59,086 nt of DNA from the NCBI GenBank assembly GCA_964390715.1, contig CAYMIM010000005.1, positions 1 through 59,086 of the forward strand, in the 5' to 3' direction. Numbering within the stretch: position 1 is the stretch's first letter; every line of letters begins with the position of its first letter. Positions 16,091-24,343 of this stretch are shown here, piece by piece. This stretch comes from JACOVP01 sp964390715 (lineage in GTDB: Archaea > Nanobdellota > Nanobdellia > SCGC-AAA011-G17 > UBA489). The notes under the pieces are model-generated. The model was given only the letters and a program-made list of their open reading frames with translations, searched no databases and had not been told where the DNA came from. The position numbers and the translations under genes were made by a program.

Positions 16091-17836
16091 CTAATCTGTA
16101 GCTAGCTGTTCGCTGTCCCACGCATCTCGTAAATTATCCGTTCGTTTTACCAAGAAATTTCCCATGACTAAGTAATCTATGCCCGTTCCCATCATGCATT
16201 TGTAAGCGTCATACGGGTTGCACACAATAGGCTCTCCACGAATGTTAAAAGAAGTATTGACAAGGATGGGGATCTTGCTTAATTTACCAAATTCTTTAAT
16301 CACGCCATAATAAAGAGGATGATCTTTCTTGCGGATAGTTTGTAATCGTCCAGATCCATCAACATGAGTAATCGCAGGCAATAATTTTCTCTTCTCAGCT
16401 TTAACCGGATACACCATCAGCATAAAATCAGTAGGTTTAGGAAGAGGTTTATCACAAATAAAGTAATCAGTAGCGTCATCTTCGCACACGACAGGAGCAA
16501 ACGGTCTGAAATGTTCTCTATGTTTTACTTTCAAGTTCAAAATATCTTTCATCTGAGGATTGGATGCGTTGGCCAGAATACTTCTCGCGCCTAAAGCTCG
16601 TGGTCCCCACTCCATCCGTCCTTGGAACCAGCCGATAACTTTGTTCTTATGTAATAATTGAGCAGTTGTTTTCAGCAATTCAGGTGTGGAAGTAAATTTA
16701 CTATATTGGATTTTGTGCTTGTCTAGGAAGTGTTGTATGTGTGCATCTGAATAGTGTGGTCCTAAATAGGCATGATCCATAGTGTACACTCGCGGTTGCC
16801 CTAAAATGTAGTAATGTGCGTACAGTGCGGCGCCCATCGCAGAGCCGGCGTCACCTGCGGCAGGCTGAATAAATATCTTTTTGAATTTAGTGTTTTGTAA
16901 AATCTTGCCATTAGCTACACTATTTAGCGCGACTCCCCCACCCAAGCATAAGTTACTACATTTAGTCATTTCATACAGATGGTTCAACATGACAAACAAG
17001 GTTTCTTCCAAAACTTTCTGCAGAGAAGCGGCGATGTCCATGTGATGTTGAGTAACTTGCTCATGCGGCTTGCGTGTCGGTCCAAATAAGTGGATAAATT
17101 TCTTGCTCGGCATGTGTTTTGCGTAATGATAATCAAAATACTCCATGCGTAAACGGAAGCTGCCATCTGGTTTCACGTCAATCAGTCGTTTGAACTTATC
17201 ATAATACACAGGTCTCCCATAAGGTGCTAGTCCCATGACTTTGTATTCAGAATTATTCACGCTAAATCCCAAATGCGCGGTCACTGTGCTATACAATAAT
17301 CCAAGAGAATGAGGGAAGTGAATAGTTTTCTGGAGATGAATTCCAGTTTTGTCTGCTTTGCCCAAGGCGGTAGTCTCCCATTCTCCAACACCATCAACAG
17401 TTAACAGCGCAGCCTCATCAAAACCAGAAGGTAAAAAGGAAGCGGCGGCATGAGACAAGTGATGCTCCAGATAAAAAATAGTTTTCTTGAATTTCAATTT
17501 CTTGCGGATATAAGATTGCACGCGTAATTTCTCATGGAGCCAGGAAGGAATCGCTTTGACAAACGTAGAAAAACTATAAGGAAACATAGCCAGATGTTGA
17601 TGGAGTAATCGATCAAACTTCATCAAAGGTTTTTCATAAAAGGAAACATAATGGACATCATCGATAGTTATGCCAGCGTCTTGTAAGCACCAGGCAATAG
17701 CTTTGAAAGGAAATCCAGCGTCATGTTTCTTCCTGGAAAATCGTTCCTCTTGTGCAGCCGCTACAACTACTCCGTCTTTCAATAGACAAGCAGCCGAGTC
17801 ATGATAAAAACAGGAAATTCCAAGTATAAATACCAT
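16091..17836 (-). CDS. NodU/CmcH-family O-carbamoyltransferase (SxtI-like)
   Basis: This 581-residue enzyme transfers a carbamoyl group from carbamoyl phosphate, through carbamoyl-AMP, to a hydroxyl on a sugar or other small molecule. The N-terminal Kae1-like domain starts ILGISCFYHDSAA, has EHHLSHAAASF (about 124-134) with the metal-binding histidines, and LLTVDGVGEWETT. The C-terminal YrdC-like domain carries GRMEWGPRALGARSILA. All expected motifs are present. It lies 9 bases after the SxtJ-like gene with an aggag ribosome site overlapping that gene's stop. In this glycan island the likely acceptor is a surface sugar. Confidence 0.92.
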   Translation of the reverse strand: MVFILGISCFYHDSAACLLKDGVVVAAAQEERFSRKKHDAGFPFKAIAWCLQDAGITIDDVHYVSFYEKPLMKFDRLLHQHLAMFPYSFSTFVKAIPSWLHEKLRVQSYIRKKLKFKKTIFYLEHHLSHAAASFLPSGFDEAALLTVDGVGEWETTALGKADKTGIHLQKTIHFPHSLGLLYSTVTAHLGFSVNNSEYKVMGLAPYGRPVYYDKFKRLIDVKPDGSFRLRMEYFDYHYAKHMPSKKFIHLFGPTRKPHEQVTQHHMDIAASLQKVLEETLFVMLNHLYEMTKCSNLCLGGGVALNSVANGKILQNTKFKKIFIQPAAGDAGSAMGAALYAHYYILGQPRVYTMDHAYLGPHYSDAHIQHFLDKHKIQYSKFTSTPELLKTTAQLLHKNKVIGWFQGRMEWGPRALGARSILANASNPQMKDILNLKVKHREHFRPFAPVVCEDDATDYFICDKPLPKPTDFMLMVYPVKAEKRKLLPAITHVDGSGRLQTIRKKDHPLYYGVIKEFGKLSKIPILVNTSFNIRGEPIVCNPYDAYKCMMGTGIDYLVMGNFLVKRTDNLRDAWDSEQLATD

Positions 17837-17845
17837 AGTAAGCTC

Positions 17846-18274
17846 CTAAAATTGACGGTAATAACTCTCCTCGTCGAAGGTTTGGGGATGATCTTCATAA
17901 TAAGTCGTTATAGCTTCCGGTTTCAAAGACAAAAATTTCTTGCGAAAGAGTTTTCCTATGAGTGAAGTTAATCCAACACCAAGAATATAGACAATAAAAA
18001 GTAGAATGCTAGTGATAAGAGTGTTGATGCCGTAACCAAATTTTGATGCTCCAGTCTTGAAGCTTTGAAACAGTGTTGAAGATCCCTTGATAGTCTTCCA
18101 TCGTAAAAGAAAATAGAGAGCAAACAAAGTATTAGTAATCAGAGAAACAAGGAGTAAAGGAGAAGATCTAGCCCACAAAAACCAAAGTAACGTTAAAAAA
18201 ATATTGAGGGGAATAAAGAAAGCAAGAAATTCAATAAGTCGCGTGCGAAAAGAGGGATGTGGTGTAAAGTTCAT
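17846..18274 (-). CDS. SxtJ-like small membrane protein
   Basis: This 142-residue protein starts MNFTPHPSFRTRLIEF and has about three hydrophobic segments (near 15-35, 38-57 and 82-106). Its cytoplasmic tail ends in DEESYYRQF. Size, topology, the tyrosine-rich tail and the place directly in front of a NodU-type carbamoyltransferase gene match the SxtJ family, whose function is unknown. I place the start at 18274 because a leftward TATA box at 18297-18305 is 31 bases upstream. Longer in-frame starts, up to 18385, would run into the divergent oxidase gene and through that promoter. Confidence 0.68.
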   Translation of the reverse strand: MNFTPHPSFRTRLIEFLAFFIPLNIFLTLLWFLWARSSPLLLVSLITNTLFALYFLLRWKTIKGSSTLFQSFKTGASKFGYGINTLITSILLFIVYILGVGLTSLIGKLFRKKFLSLKPEAITTYYEDHPQTFDEESYYRQF

Positions 18275-18296
18275 ACAAAGGCGCATTATAAGTGAT

Positions 18297-18305
18297 TTTA
18301 TAAAG
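18297..18305 (-). promoter_or_regulatory. TATA box of the SxtJ-carbamoyltransferase operon
   Basis: Leftward ctttataaa has its upstream edge 31 bases from ATG 18274. It decides the start of the SxtJ-like gene and predicts a leaderless first gene followed by an SD-led carbamoyltransferase. Confidence 0.6.
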
Positions 18306-18367
18306 CCATCGTCTCGTAAGTACAAAAGCTTAAAAATGCAGTCTATGCCCACCAAAAGAGGTATAAA

Positions 18368-19585
18368 ATGACTGAAGAAATACAAATTTCCATAATTGGT
18401 GGAGGAGTTGTTGGCTGCGCTATCGCGTATGAGCTTTCTAAGAGTTTAGATCAGCAAATATGTGTACTAGAAAGAAACAGCAGTATTAGAGGAGAAAATC
18501 AATCTTCTAGAAATTCAGGAGTCATTCATGCGGGTATTTATTATCCTAAGAAGAAAGGTCCTCTAAAAGCAAGGCTATGTGTTGAAGGAAACAGGATGTT
18601 ATATGAGTTCTGTGAAAGATTTGGAGTTCCGTATAAAAAAACAGGAAAATTGGTTGTCGCGACTAATCCATTGGAAGAAGAATATCTCGATGATTTAGTG
18701 GTGATGGCTTTAGAGAATGGAATTCCAGGAGTCAAGAAAATATCTCGAGAAGAAGTCAAAGAATTAGAGCCAAATGTTTGCGCGACTAGCGCGCTCTATA
18801 TTCCAACTTCAGGAATAGTAGAACCTACTAGATTAGTGAGTAAATTGCATCAGTTAGCTGAAGCGAATGGCGTAATTTTTTTAACGGGAAATGAAGTGAT
18901 AGATATCAATCATAAAAAAGGACTTTTCGAAATAAGTACAAAATCCAAAGAAGGTAAGGAAACATTTGGGGCTAGAATAGTAATTAATGCGGCTGGGCTA
19001 TATGCTGATACTATCGCAAGAATGATGAATCCTGAGAGTCCTTTTCGTATGGATCCTGTGAGGGCAGAATCCGCAAAATTCTATAAAACCAGAAGAGCGA
19101 ATATTCATATGAATGGAATGAACGTATATCCGACTCCTTATGGGATGTGGCCGACTGGAGAGAGAGCGGAAGTATCTTTTCCAGAGTTCCAAAGATTGTT
19201 TGCGGAAGGAAAAGTCTCAAAAACTGTCGGCGTGCATTTAACGCCTACATTTGAGGAAGTGAATGGGAAATACACGATTGGAAACACAGTAACTGTAGGA
19301 CCTTATCCAGTAGGAAAAGTAGGAAAAGTCGGAAGAGAAGAGTACAGACCTACACGAACTCCTGAACAATATCTCAAGAGAGTCCAAGGTTTTTTCCCAG
19401 GTCTTTGTCTGGAAGATCTTGAGTTGCATCAAACAGGTATTCGGGCGAAACTTGAAGAGCGGTATGATTTTGTTATTGAAAGAGATCCTAAGCATCCGAA
19501 GGGTATAAATGTAGTAGGTACAGATTCTCCTGGTTTAACCGCTTCGCTAGCAATAGCTGGAGAGGTTAGAAAATTACTAGAATAA
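18368..19585 (+). CDS. FAD-dependent oxidoreductase, L-2-hydroxyglutarate oxidase-like
   Basis: The N-terminal FAD-binding Rossmann motif is IIGGGVVGCAIAYEL (about 9-23), with the ribose-binding acidic residue in VLERN. RNSGVIHAGIYYP and KARLCVEGNRMLYEFC are typical of LhgO. The family oxidises L-2-hydroxyglutarate to 2-oxoglutarate at the membrane. Its 405 residues are full length. A gaggt sequence 5 bases before ATG 18368 supports this start. It is divergent to the SxtJ-like gene. A role for it in glycan synthesis is not obvious, and it could instead recover 2-hydroxyglutarate made by side reactions of 2-oxoglutarate enzymes. Confidence 0.85.
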   Translation: MTEEIQISIIGGGVVGCAIAYELSKSLDQQICVLERNSSIRGENQSSRNSGVIHAGIYYPKKKGPLKARLCVEGNRMLYEFCERFGVPYKKTGKLVVATNPLEEEYLDDLVVMALENGIPGVKKISREEVKELEPNVCATSALYIPTSGIVEPTRLVSKLHQLAEANGVIFLTGNEVIDINHKKGLFEISTKSKEGKETFGARIVINAAGLYADTIARMMNPESPFRMDPVRAESAKFYKTRRANIHMNGMNVYPTPYGMWPTGERAEVSFPEFQRLFAEGKVSKTVGVHLTPTFEEVNGKYTIGNTVTVGPYPVGKVGKVGREEYRPTRTPEQYLKRVQGFFPGLCLEDLELHQTGIRAKLEERYDFVIERDPKHPKGINVVGTDSPGLTASLAIAGEVRKLLE

Positions 19586-19711
19586 GAAAATAACGAGCTA
19601 GAACTACAAGTCATCAGATTTACCACACCTGAAAATGTTACTACTGATTTCAGACATGAAGAACCCAGAAAGGTTTATAAAGAAAATACAGGAAATTCTC
19701 CAAGAGTTACA

Positions 19712-20746
19712 ATGAAGTACTTTATTACCGGTGGTCAAGGATTTATTGGATTTCATTTGACTAATGAATTGTTAAAGGATCCTGAAAATACTGTTGTTTC
19801 CTATGATGCTCAAAGATGTTATTTTTCTATAGAAGAAACTAATTGGGCTTTTTATCAGCAATATCGTTATAATCAGCTTGCTCCTCATAAAGAGAGAATA
19901 ACTCGTATTCGTGGTGACATGACTGATAAAGGTTTACTGCGTGCATCTCTTGAAAAGCAAAAACCAGATATTATTATTCATCTAGCGGCTTTACCGATCG
20001 CTCTTGAAAGTAACAAATATCCTGAAGAAGCTAAACGTGATGTGCTTGAATCTACTGATTCCCTCGTAGATGTACTAAGACAAACACCCCACCTGGGTAT
20101 TAAAAGATTAGTGCATACTTCTTCAAGCATGGTATATGGAGATTTCAGAGTTGACGAAGAAGGAAGAGTCTTGCCTGCCACAGAAGACCAGCCTTGTAAT
20201 CCTCGTGGTAATTATGGCGTGTATAAGCGTAGTGGTGAAGATATGGTTAAAAACCTTGGAGAATTAGCGAAGATTCCTTTTACTATTATTCGACCTTCAG
20301 GAGTGTATGGTCCAACAGCTTGTAATCATCCAGTTACTGAATTATATGTGGATCGAGCTTTCCGTGGACTTCCACTAGTATTAGAGAATGGAGGTACAGG
20401 CCAAATTGATTTTTCCTATGTGAAAGACGTGGCAAGAGGATTCGTGCTTGCTGCTAAATCAGAAAAAGCTGTTGGCCAGACATTTAATATTGCTTGTGGA
20501 GATGGTAGATCAATAAAAGATCTTGCGCAAATCATCGCTGGTTTGATTCCGGGTGTAGAAATAGTCGAGAAAGAAGCTGAAGTGTTCAGATCACGTCGCG
20601 GAACTCTCAATATCACTAAAGCACGCACCTTACTAGGATTTAATCCTGAATATTCATTAGAAAAGGGTGTTGCAGAATATGTAGAATTTTATAGAAATGT
20701 TGTTCTTCCTCATTATGAAAAGAACACTCCACCAAATATGAAATAG
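19712..20746 (+). CDS. NAD-dependent sugar epimerase/dehydratase (extended SDR)
   Basis: This 344-residue nucleotide-sugar enzyme has the NAD motif GGQGFIGFHL near the start, the active-site serine region HTSSSMVYG and the catalytic YGVYK (Y-x-x-x-K), then RPSGVYGP. These are the marks of UDP-sugar 4-epimerases and 4,6-dehydratases. Nothing in the sequence fixes the sugar. Since the next two genes are a NeuD-type acyltransferase and a DegT aminotransferase, it may prepare the keto-sugar that is then aminated and acylated. A TATA box at 19674-19682 lies 38 bases upstream of the ATG. Confidence 0.85.
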   Translation: MKYFITGGQGFIGFHLTNELLKDPENTVVSYDAQRCYFSIEETNWAFYQQYRYNQLAPHKERITRIRGDMTDKGLLRASLEKQKPDIIIHLAALPIALESNKYPEEAKRDVLESTDSLVDVLRQTPHLGIKRLVHTSSSMVYGDFRVDEEGRVLPATEDQPCNPRGNYGVYKRSGEDMVKNLGELAKIPFTIIRPSGVYGPTACNHPVTELYVDRAFRGLPLVLENGGTGQIDFSYVKDVARGFVLAAKSEKAVGQTFNIACGDGRSIKDLAQIIAGLIPGVEIVEKEAEVFRSRRGTLNITKARTLLGFNPEYSLEKGVAEYVEFYRNVVLPHYEKNTPPNMK

Positions 20747-20756
20747 TCTAATCACT

Positions 20757-21395
20757 ATGGCAAACCTTTACATTATCGGTACTGGATCACAAGCACGCTA
20801 CATTATTGAGAATCTTCGAGATAGGGACGATTTAAGATATGTTGTGAAAGGTCTTCTAGATATAGAAAGTGGAGATCGGGTAGGTAAAGAAATTAATGGT
20901 CATCGTATTCTGGGGCACATAGATGATCTAACTAGGCTTGTGGAAAGATCTGCTAGTGTGATAGTCGCTTATGGAAATAATCTAGTAAAAAAACAGCTTG
21001 TTGAAAGACTTACAAAAGAAGGATATCAATTTGCAACTGTAATAAATAAGCGGGCTTATGTTGCAGATCACGTAAAAATAGGGCAGGGCAGCATCGTTAA
21101 TCCAAACGTTACTATTATGCCAAATGCTCAGATTGGTAATCACGTAATTATTCATTCTGGATCTGTTATTGAGCATGATAATAGATTAGAAGATTTCTGT
21201 AATATTGCTCCTGGTGTCAGTATGGGTGGAAATGTAACTGTAGGCGAAGGAAGCTATGTCTATACGGGCGCAGTTATTATACCAGGAAAAAGAGTTGGAA
21301 GATGGGCAAAGGTAGGTGCGGGAGCAGTAGTTATTGAAGATGTACCTGAAGGCACAACTGTTGTCGGTAATCCAGCAAGAGTGTTAAAAAAATGA
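20757..21395 (+). CDS. NeuD/PglD-family sugar O/N-acyltransferase
   Basis: The N-terminal domain (about 1-90) is a small Rossmann-like fold starting LYIIGTGSQARYI, usual for this family. A left-handed beta-helix of hexapeptide repeats follows (VKIGQGSIVNPNV, IMPNAQIGNHVIIHSGSVIEHD, NIAPGVSMGGNVTVGEGS). The active-site histidine should be H147 in VIEHD. The enzyme moves an acetyl or other acyl group from acyl-CoA to an amino sugar. It lies 10 bases after the SDR gene and shares ATGA with the DegT gene, so its substrate is probably the product of that aminotransferase. Confidence 0.87.
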   Translation: MANLYIIGTGSQARYIIENLRDRDDLRYVVKGLLDIESGDRVGKEINGHRILGHIDDLTRLVERSASVIVAYGNNLVKKQLVERLTKEGYQFATVINKRAYVADHVKIGQGSIVNPNVTIMPNAQIGNHVIIHSGSVIEHDNRLEDFCNIAPGVSMGGNVTVGEGSYVYTGAVIIPGKRVGRWAKVGAGAVVIEDVPEGTTVVGNPARVLKK

Positions 21396-22504
21396 AAGAC
21401 GAAATATTGCTTTTCAAGCCGTATTGTGAACAAGAAGATGGAGATAAAGTTGCTGAAGTCATTCGGCGTGGCTCACATTGGGCAGATGGTCCAGAATTAG
21501 AACAGTTTGAAAGATCCATTGCAGGATATGTAGGAAGAAAATATGCTCTCGCGTTCAATTCAGGGTCAAGCGCTCTGACAAGTGCGCTTCGTGCTGTGAA
21601 TGTGCGTGGTGGAGAAATTATCATGCCTTCATTTACGTTCGTCGCTACAGCAACATCAGTCATCGGTGCTGGAGGAACTCCAGTGTTTGCGGACATAGAG
21701 CCAGAAACTATGGGTCTTGATATAAATGACGTCCGAAGAAAAATAACAGCAGACACAAAAGCGATAGTTCCAGTGCACTTTGCTGGATTTCCTAGTAAAG
21801 ATATTCTTGCGCTAAGACAATTAGCTTCTGAGCGTGGTCTAAAACTAGTAGAGGATGCTGCGCATGGTCTAGGTACTACACTTGATGGTCAATATATGGG
21901 TACCTTTGGTGATGCTGCTATGTTCAGCTTTGCGCAGAACAAGGTGCTTGCTACAGCGCATGGTGGTATGGCAGTAACAGACTCAGAAGAAATCTACAGA
22001 AGATTATTTGCGTATCGTGATCATGGTAAATCTCCAGTTGCTAAAGAAGGATATGTAGGAACAGGAAGTAATCTGAGAATGACAGCGATTACCGCAGCGC
22101 TCGGATTAGTGCAATTCAGCAGACTTGAAAAAATCATCGCTATGAGAAGAGAGCTGGCTGATAGAATGACGCAAGAATTAGAGATACTTGAAGGACTAGT
22201 AATCCCTAAGCCTCTGCCAGGACACACATCAACTTATCAGTTTTACAATCTACTATTACCGGGTCGTGCTCAGCGTGATGGGCTTATGAGTCACCTGAAG
22301 GAAAGCGGAATACCTTCTCGAGTAACTTATCCTCCCTTGCATTTGCAGAGACTGTATAAGGCATATGGCTCAGAAGAAGGAGACTTACCAGTGACAGAGG
22401 ATGTTGCGAGTCGCATTGTAACGATTCCATTCTATCCAGGTATGCCTGAGCAACATAGAGAGAGAATTATGAATGCTGTACGCGGATACAATAGGAAGAT
22501 GTAG
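21392..22504 (+). CDS. DegT/DnrJ/EryC1/StrS-family sugar aminotransferase
   Basis: This 370-residue PLP enzyme aminates a keto-sugar nucleotide with glutamate. Visible parts are FNSGSSALTSALRA, MPSFTFVATA, the VEDAAHGLG segment with the PLP-nitrogen aspartate, and the Schiff-base lysine in FSFAQNKVLATAHGG. The usual G-E-G-G after the lysine reads A-H-G-G here, a mild departure. The C-terminal YPPLHLQ is typical. Translation is coupled to the NeuD-like gene through ATGA at 21392-21395. Together with the SDR this forms a three-gene acylated amino-sugar module. Confidence 0.88.
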   Translation: MKDEILLFKPYCEQEDGDKVAEVIRRGSHWADGPELEQFERSIAGYVGRKYALAFNSGSSALTSALRAVNVRGGEIIMPSFTFVATATSVIGAGGTPVFADIEPETMGLDINDVRRKITADTKAIVPVHFAGFPSKDILALRQLASERGLKLVEDAAHGLGTTLDGQYMGTFGDAAMFSFAQNKVLATAHGGMAVTDSEEIYRRLFAYRDHGKSPVAKEGYVGTGSNLRMTAITAALGLVQFSRLEKIIAMRRELADRMTQELEILEGLVIPKPLPGHTSTYQFYNLLLPGRAQRDGLMSHLKESGIPSRVTYPPLHLQRLYKAYGSEEGDLPVTEDVASRIVTIPFYPGMPEQHRERIMNAVRGYNRKM

Positions 22505-22575
22505 GTGAAAAGGATAACTTTAAAAGAAGCTTTATAAATCATCATAAGTTTAAAAAATAACCTTCGATACATCTC

Positions 22576-23520
22576 ATGAAAACAGCTACACCTTCACCTG
22601 AATTTCTACAACAGTGGGATAATGCAGTCAAGAGTATACCTATTGCTCCAGAAGTTTATCAAAATGTTAAAGTTAGAATTGTAGAGGATGAAAGTAAAAA
22701 GTCGCCTTTAAAATTTGGAATTACTTATAATTCCTTTAGAGATTCATCTTCTAGACCACAAAGAAGGGGATGTCAACTATGTCGTGTGGCAGATAATGCG
22801 CGCGATCATCCTGCGCTTGATCTCGACAAGAAACATGCAGTTGCTAATTTTGTTATAACACCTAATGAATATCCTGTCGCTCGTGGAGCAAGTCTGGCAA
22901 TAGCTAAGCAGACTGGTGAGAATCATGGTCTAGGATATACTACTAAAACTCTTGATATGGTTCGACTACAAGCTGATCTAGAAGAACTTATTCAGTATGC
23001 TAATCAGAGGGGTATAGGGCTTTTCCATAATACTTCGGGCGCTGGACAAACTGAGCCTCACGAACATTGGCAACTAAAAGAGTATGTAACTATATATGGT
23101 AAGGCGGGAGGAGTTTTTGGATTAGACGGAATAGCTATAGAATCAACCAATACTCGGGGCGTTTGTCATTTTCCACAATTTCCTTTTGCTAATCTTGTTT
23201 TTTCGTTCGACGTTGTTGACAGGATTCCTCATTTCCTAAAAAAAATGGCTGACGCTTTAGGTAGTAACTATCCTTCAGGATCAGTCCCTCATTGTATTTC
23301 ACATGTAGGTAAAGGATTAGTAATAACTCCAATAAAATACATAGCTAAAAAAGAGTCTCTTTGTGACAATTTTCGTGAAGGATTTGGATCAGGTTTCAGT
23401 ATAGGTCATGCAACTGCGCTAGACGAGAATGAATTTGCTGCTACATATGAAAAGTTGATGGGAAATCTTCATGAGAGGCTTCATGCAAAAGATGATTTCA
23501 ATCTTGAAAAGTTTTTATGA
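22576..23520 (+). CDS. HIT/GalT-superfamily nucleotidyltransferase or phosphorylase
   Basis: The key motif is PHEHWQ (about 161-166), an H-x-H-x-Q triad as in GalT, Ap4A phosphorylase and GDP-hexose phosphorylases. A C-x-x-C pair sits at 66-69 (GCQLCR), and NFVITPNEYPVARGASLAI (about 91-109) matches the conserved strand before the helix in these enzymes. GalT proper has HPHGQ, so this is a different branch, perhaps DUF4922/GDP-hexose phosphorylase-like. It overlaps the next gene, a sugar-phosphate nucleotidyltransferase, by 4 bases. The pair may therefore exchange sugar-1-phosphates and nucleotide sugars. Two TATA boxes lie upstream (22530-22538 and 22548-22556). Confidence 0.68.
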   Translation: MKTATPSPEFLQQWDNAVKSIPIAPEVYQNVKVRIVEDESKKSPLKFGITYNSFRDSSSRPQRRGCQLCRVADNARDHPALDLDKKHAVANFVITPNEYPVARGASLAIAKQTGENHGLGYTTKTLDMVRLQADLEELIQYANQRGIGLFHNTSGAGQTEPHEHWQLKEYVTIYGKAGGVFGLDGIAIESTNTRGVCHFPQFPFANLVFSFDVVDRIPHFLKKMADALGSNYPSGSVPHCISHVGKGLVITPIKYIAKKESLCDNFREGFGSGFSIGHATALDENEFAATYEKLMGNLHERLHAKDDFNLEKFL

Positions 23521-24278
23521 CTATGAAAGCGATTATTCCCGCGGCAGGATATGGAACACGCTTATTTCCGCTTACAGTGAATAAGCCAAAAACTTTGTTA
23601 ATGGTGCGTAACAAACCGATAATTCAATATATCTTAGAGCAGATTTTGATAATAAAAGAAATTGATAATATCTATATCGTTACGAATAATAAGTTTTATG
23701 CTCAATTTGTAGAATGGAAGCAAACATATGCTTGTAAAATTCCTATTACTATTGTAAATGATGGGACAAATACAGACGAAGAAAAGTTAGGCCAATGGGG
23801 AGACATCTATTTTTTAATGAAAAAAGAGCAGATTGATGATGATATTTTAATTGTTAATAGTGATAATCTCTTTAATTTTAATTTAGGTAATTTCTATTCC
23901 TTCTTCAAGGAAAAGGGAAACTCTATAGGACTATATGATCTCAAAAATAGCCAAAAAATTTTGAAAGAATTGCGAAACCAGAAGCATTGGATTCCCCTAT
24001 TGGATAACGAAAAAAAGATTGTTAAGATAATCGAGAACCCTATAAGCCATCCAACAACGCTCTATACACGAGGCATTTATATGTTCACTAAAGGCACTTA
24101 TAAATATTTAAAAGAATATTTCGAAAATAAATATGATGGTATAACAAAAGGACATTTTGTTCCTTGGTTGCATAAAAAGGCTCCATTGTATGGTTTTAAT
24201 TTTAATCAGCCCAATTACTTTTTTTTCGATATCGGCACTATTGAGAGTTATCAAGATGCGCAGCTCTTTGATAAGTAG
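23517..24278 (+). CDS. Sugar-1-phosphate nucleotidyltransferase
   Basis: The N-terminus MKAIIPAAGYGTRLFPLTVNKP has the nucleotide-binding G-x-G-T-R-L signature and the catalytic PKTLL lysine. LIVNSDNLF provides the metal-binding aspartate. At 253 residues it is the short form with only the catalytic domain. The enzyme joins a sugar-1-phosphate to an NTP; the sugar and base are not evident. ATG 23517 overlaps the preceding stop (ATGA), and a second ATG two codons later is equally usable. It looks more AT-rich than the preceding module. Confidence 0.85.
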   Translation: MTMKAIIPAAGYGTRLFPLTVNKPKTLLMVRNKPIIQYILEQILIIKEIDNIYIVTNNKFYAQFVEWKQTYACKIPITIVNDGTNTDEEKLGQWGDIYFLMKKEQIDDDILIVNSDNLFNFNLGNFYSFFKEKGNSIGLYDLKNSQKILKELRNQKHWIPLLDNEKKIVKIIENPISHPTTLYTRGIYMFTKGTYKYLKEYFENKYDGITKGHFVPWLHKKAPLYGFNFNQPNYFFFDIGTIESYQDAQLFDK

Positions 24279-24343
24279 TAAGTAATATGATAATGTAACC
24301 AAAGCGTTTTAAAGGATAAACTGATACGCTGTAAGAGAGTAAA

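Noticed and set aside
18275..18385. Longer N-terminus for the SxtJ-like protein, up to 18385
   Set aside because: It covers the TATA box at 18297-18305 and overlaps the start of the divergent oxidase; the hydrophobic extension is absent from the family's usual layout.
19586..19711. Open frame of about 42 sense codons between the LhgO-like stop and the SDR gene, in frame with both
   Set aside because: It has no start codon, the SDR gene's TATA box (19674-19682) lies inside it, and this length is not rare by chance. It could be a remnant but nothing supports it as a gene.
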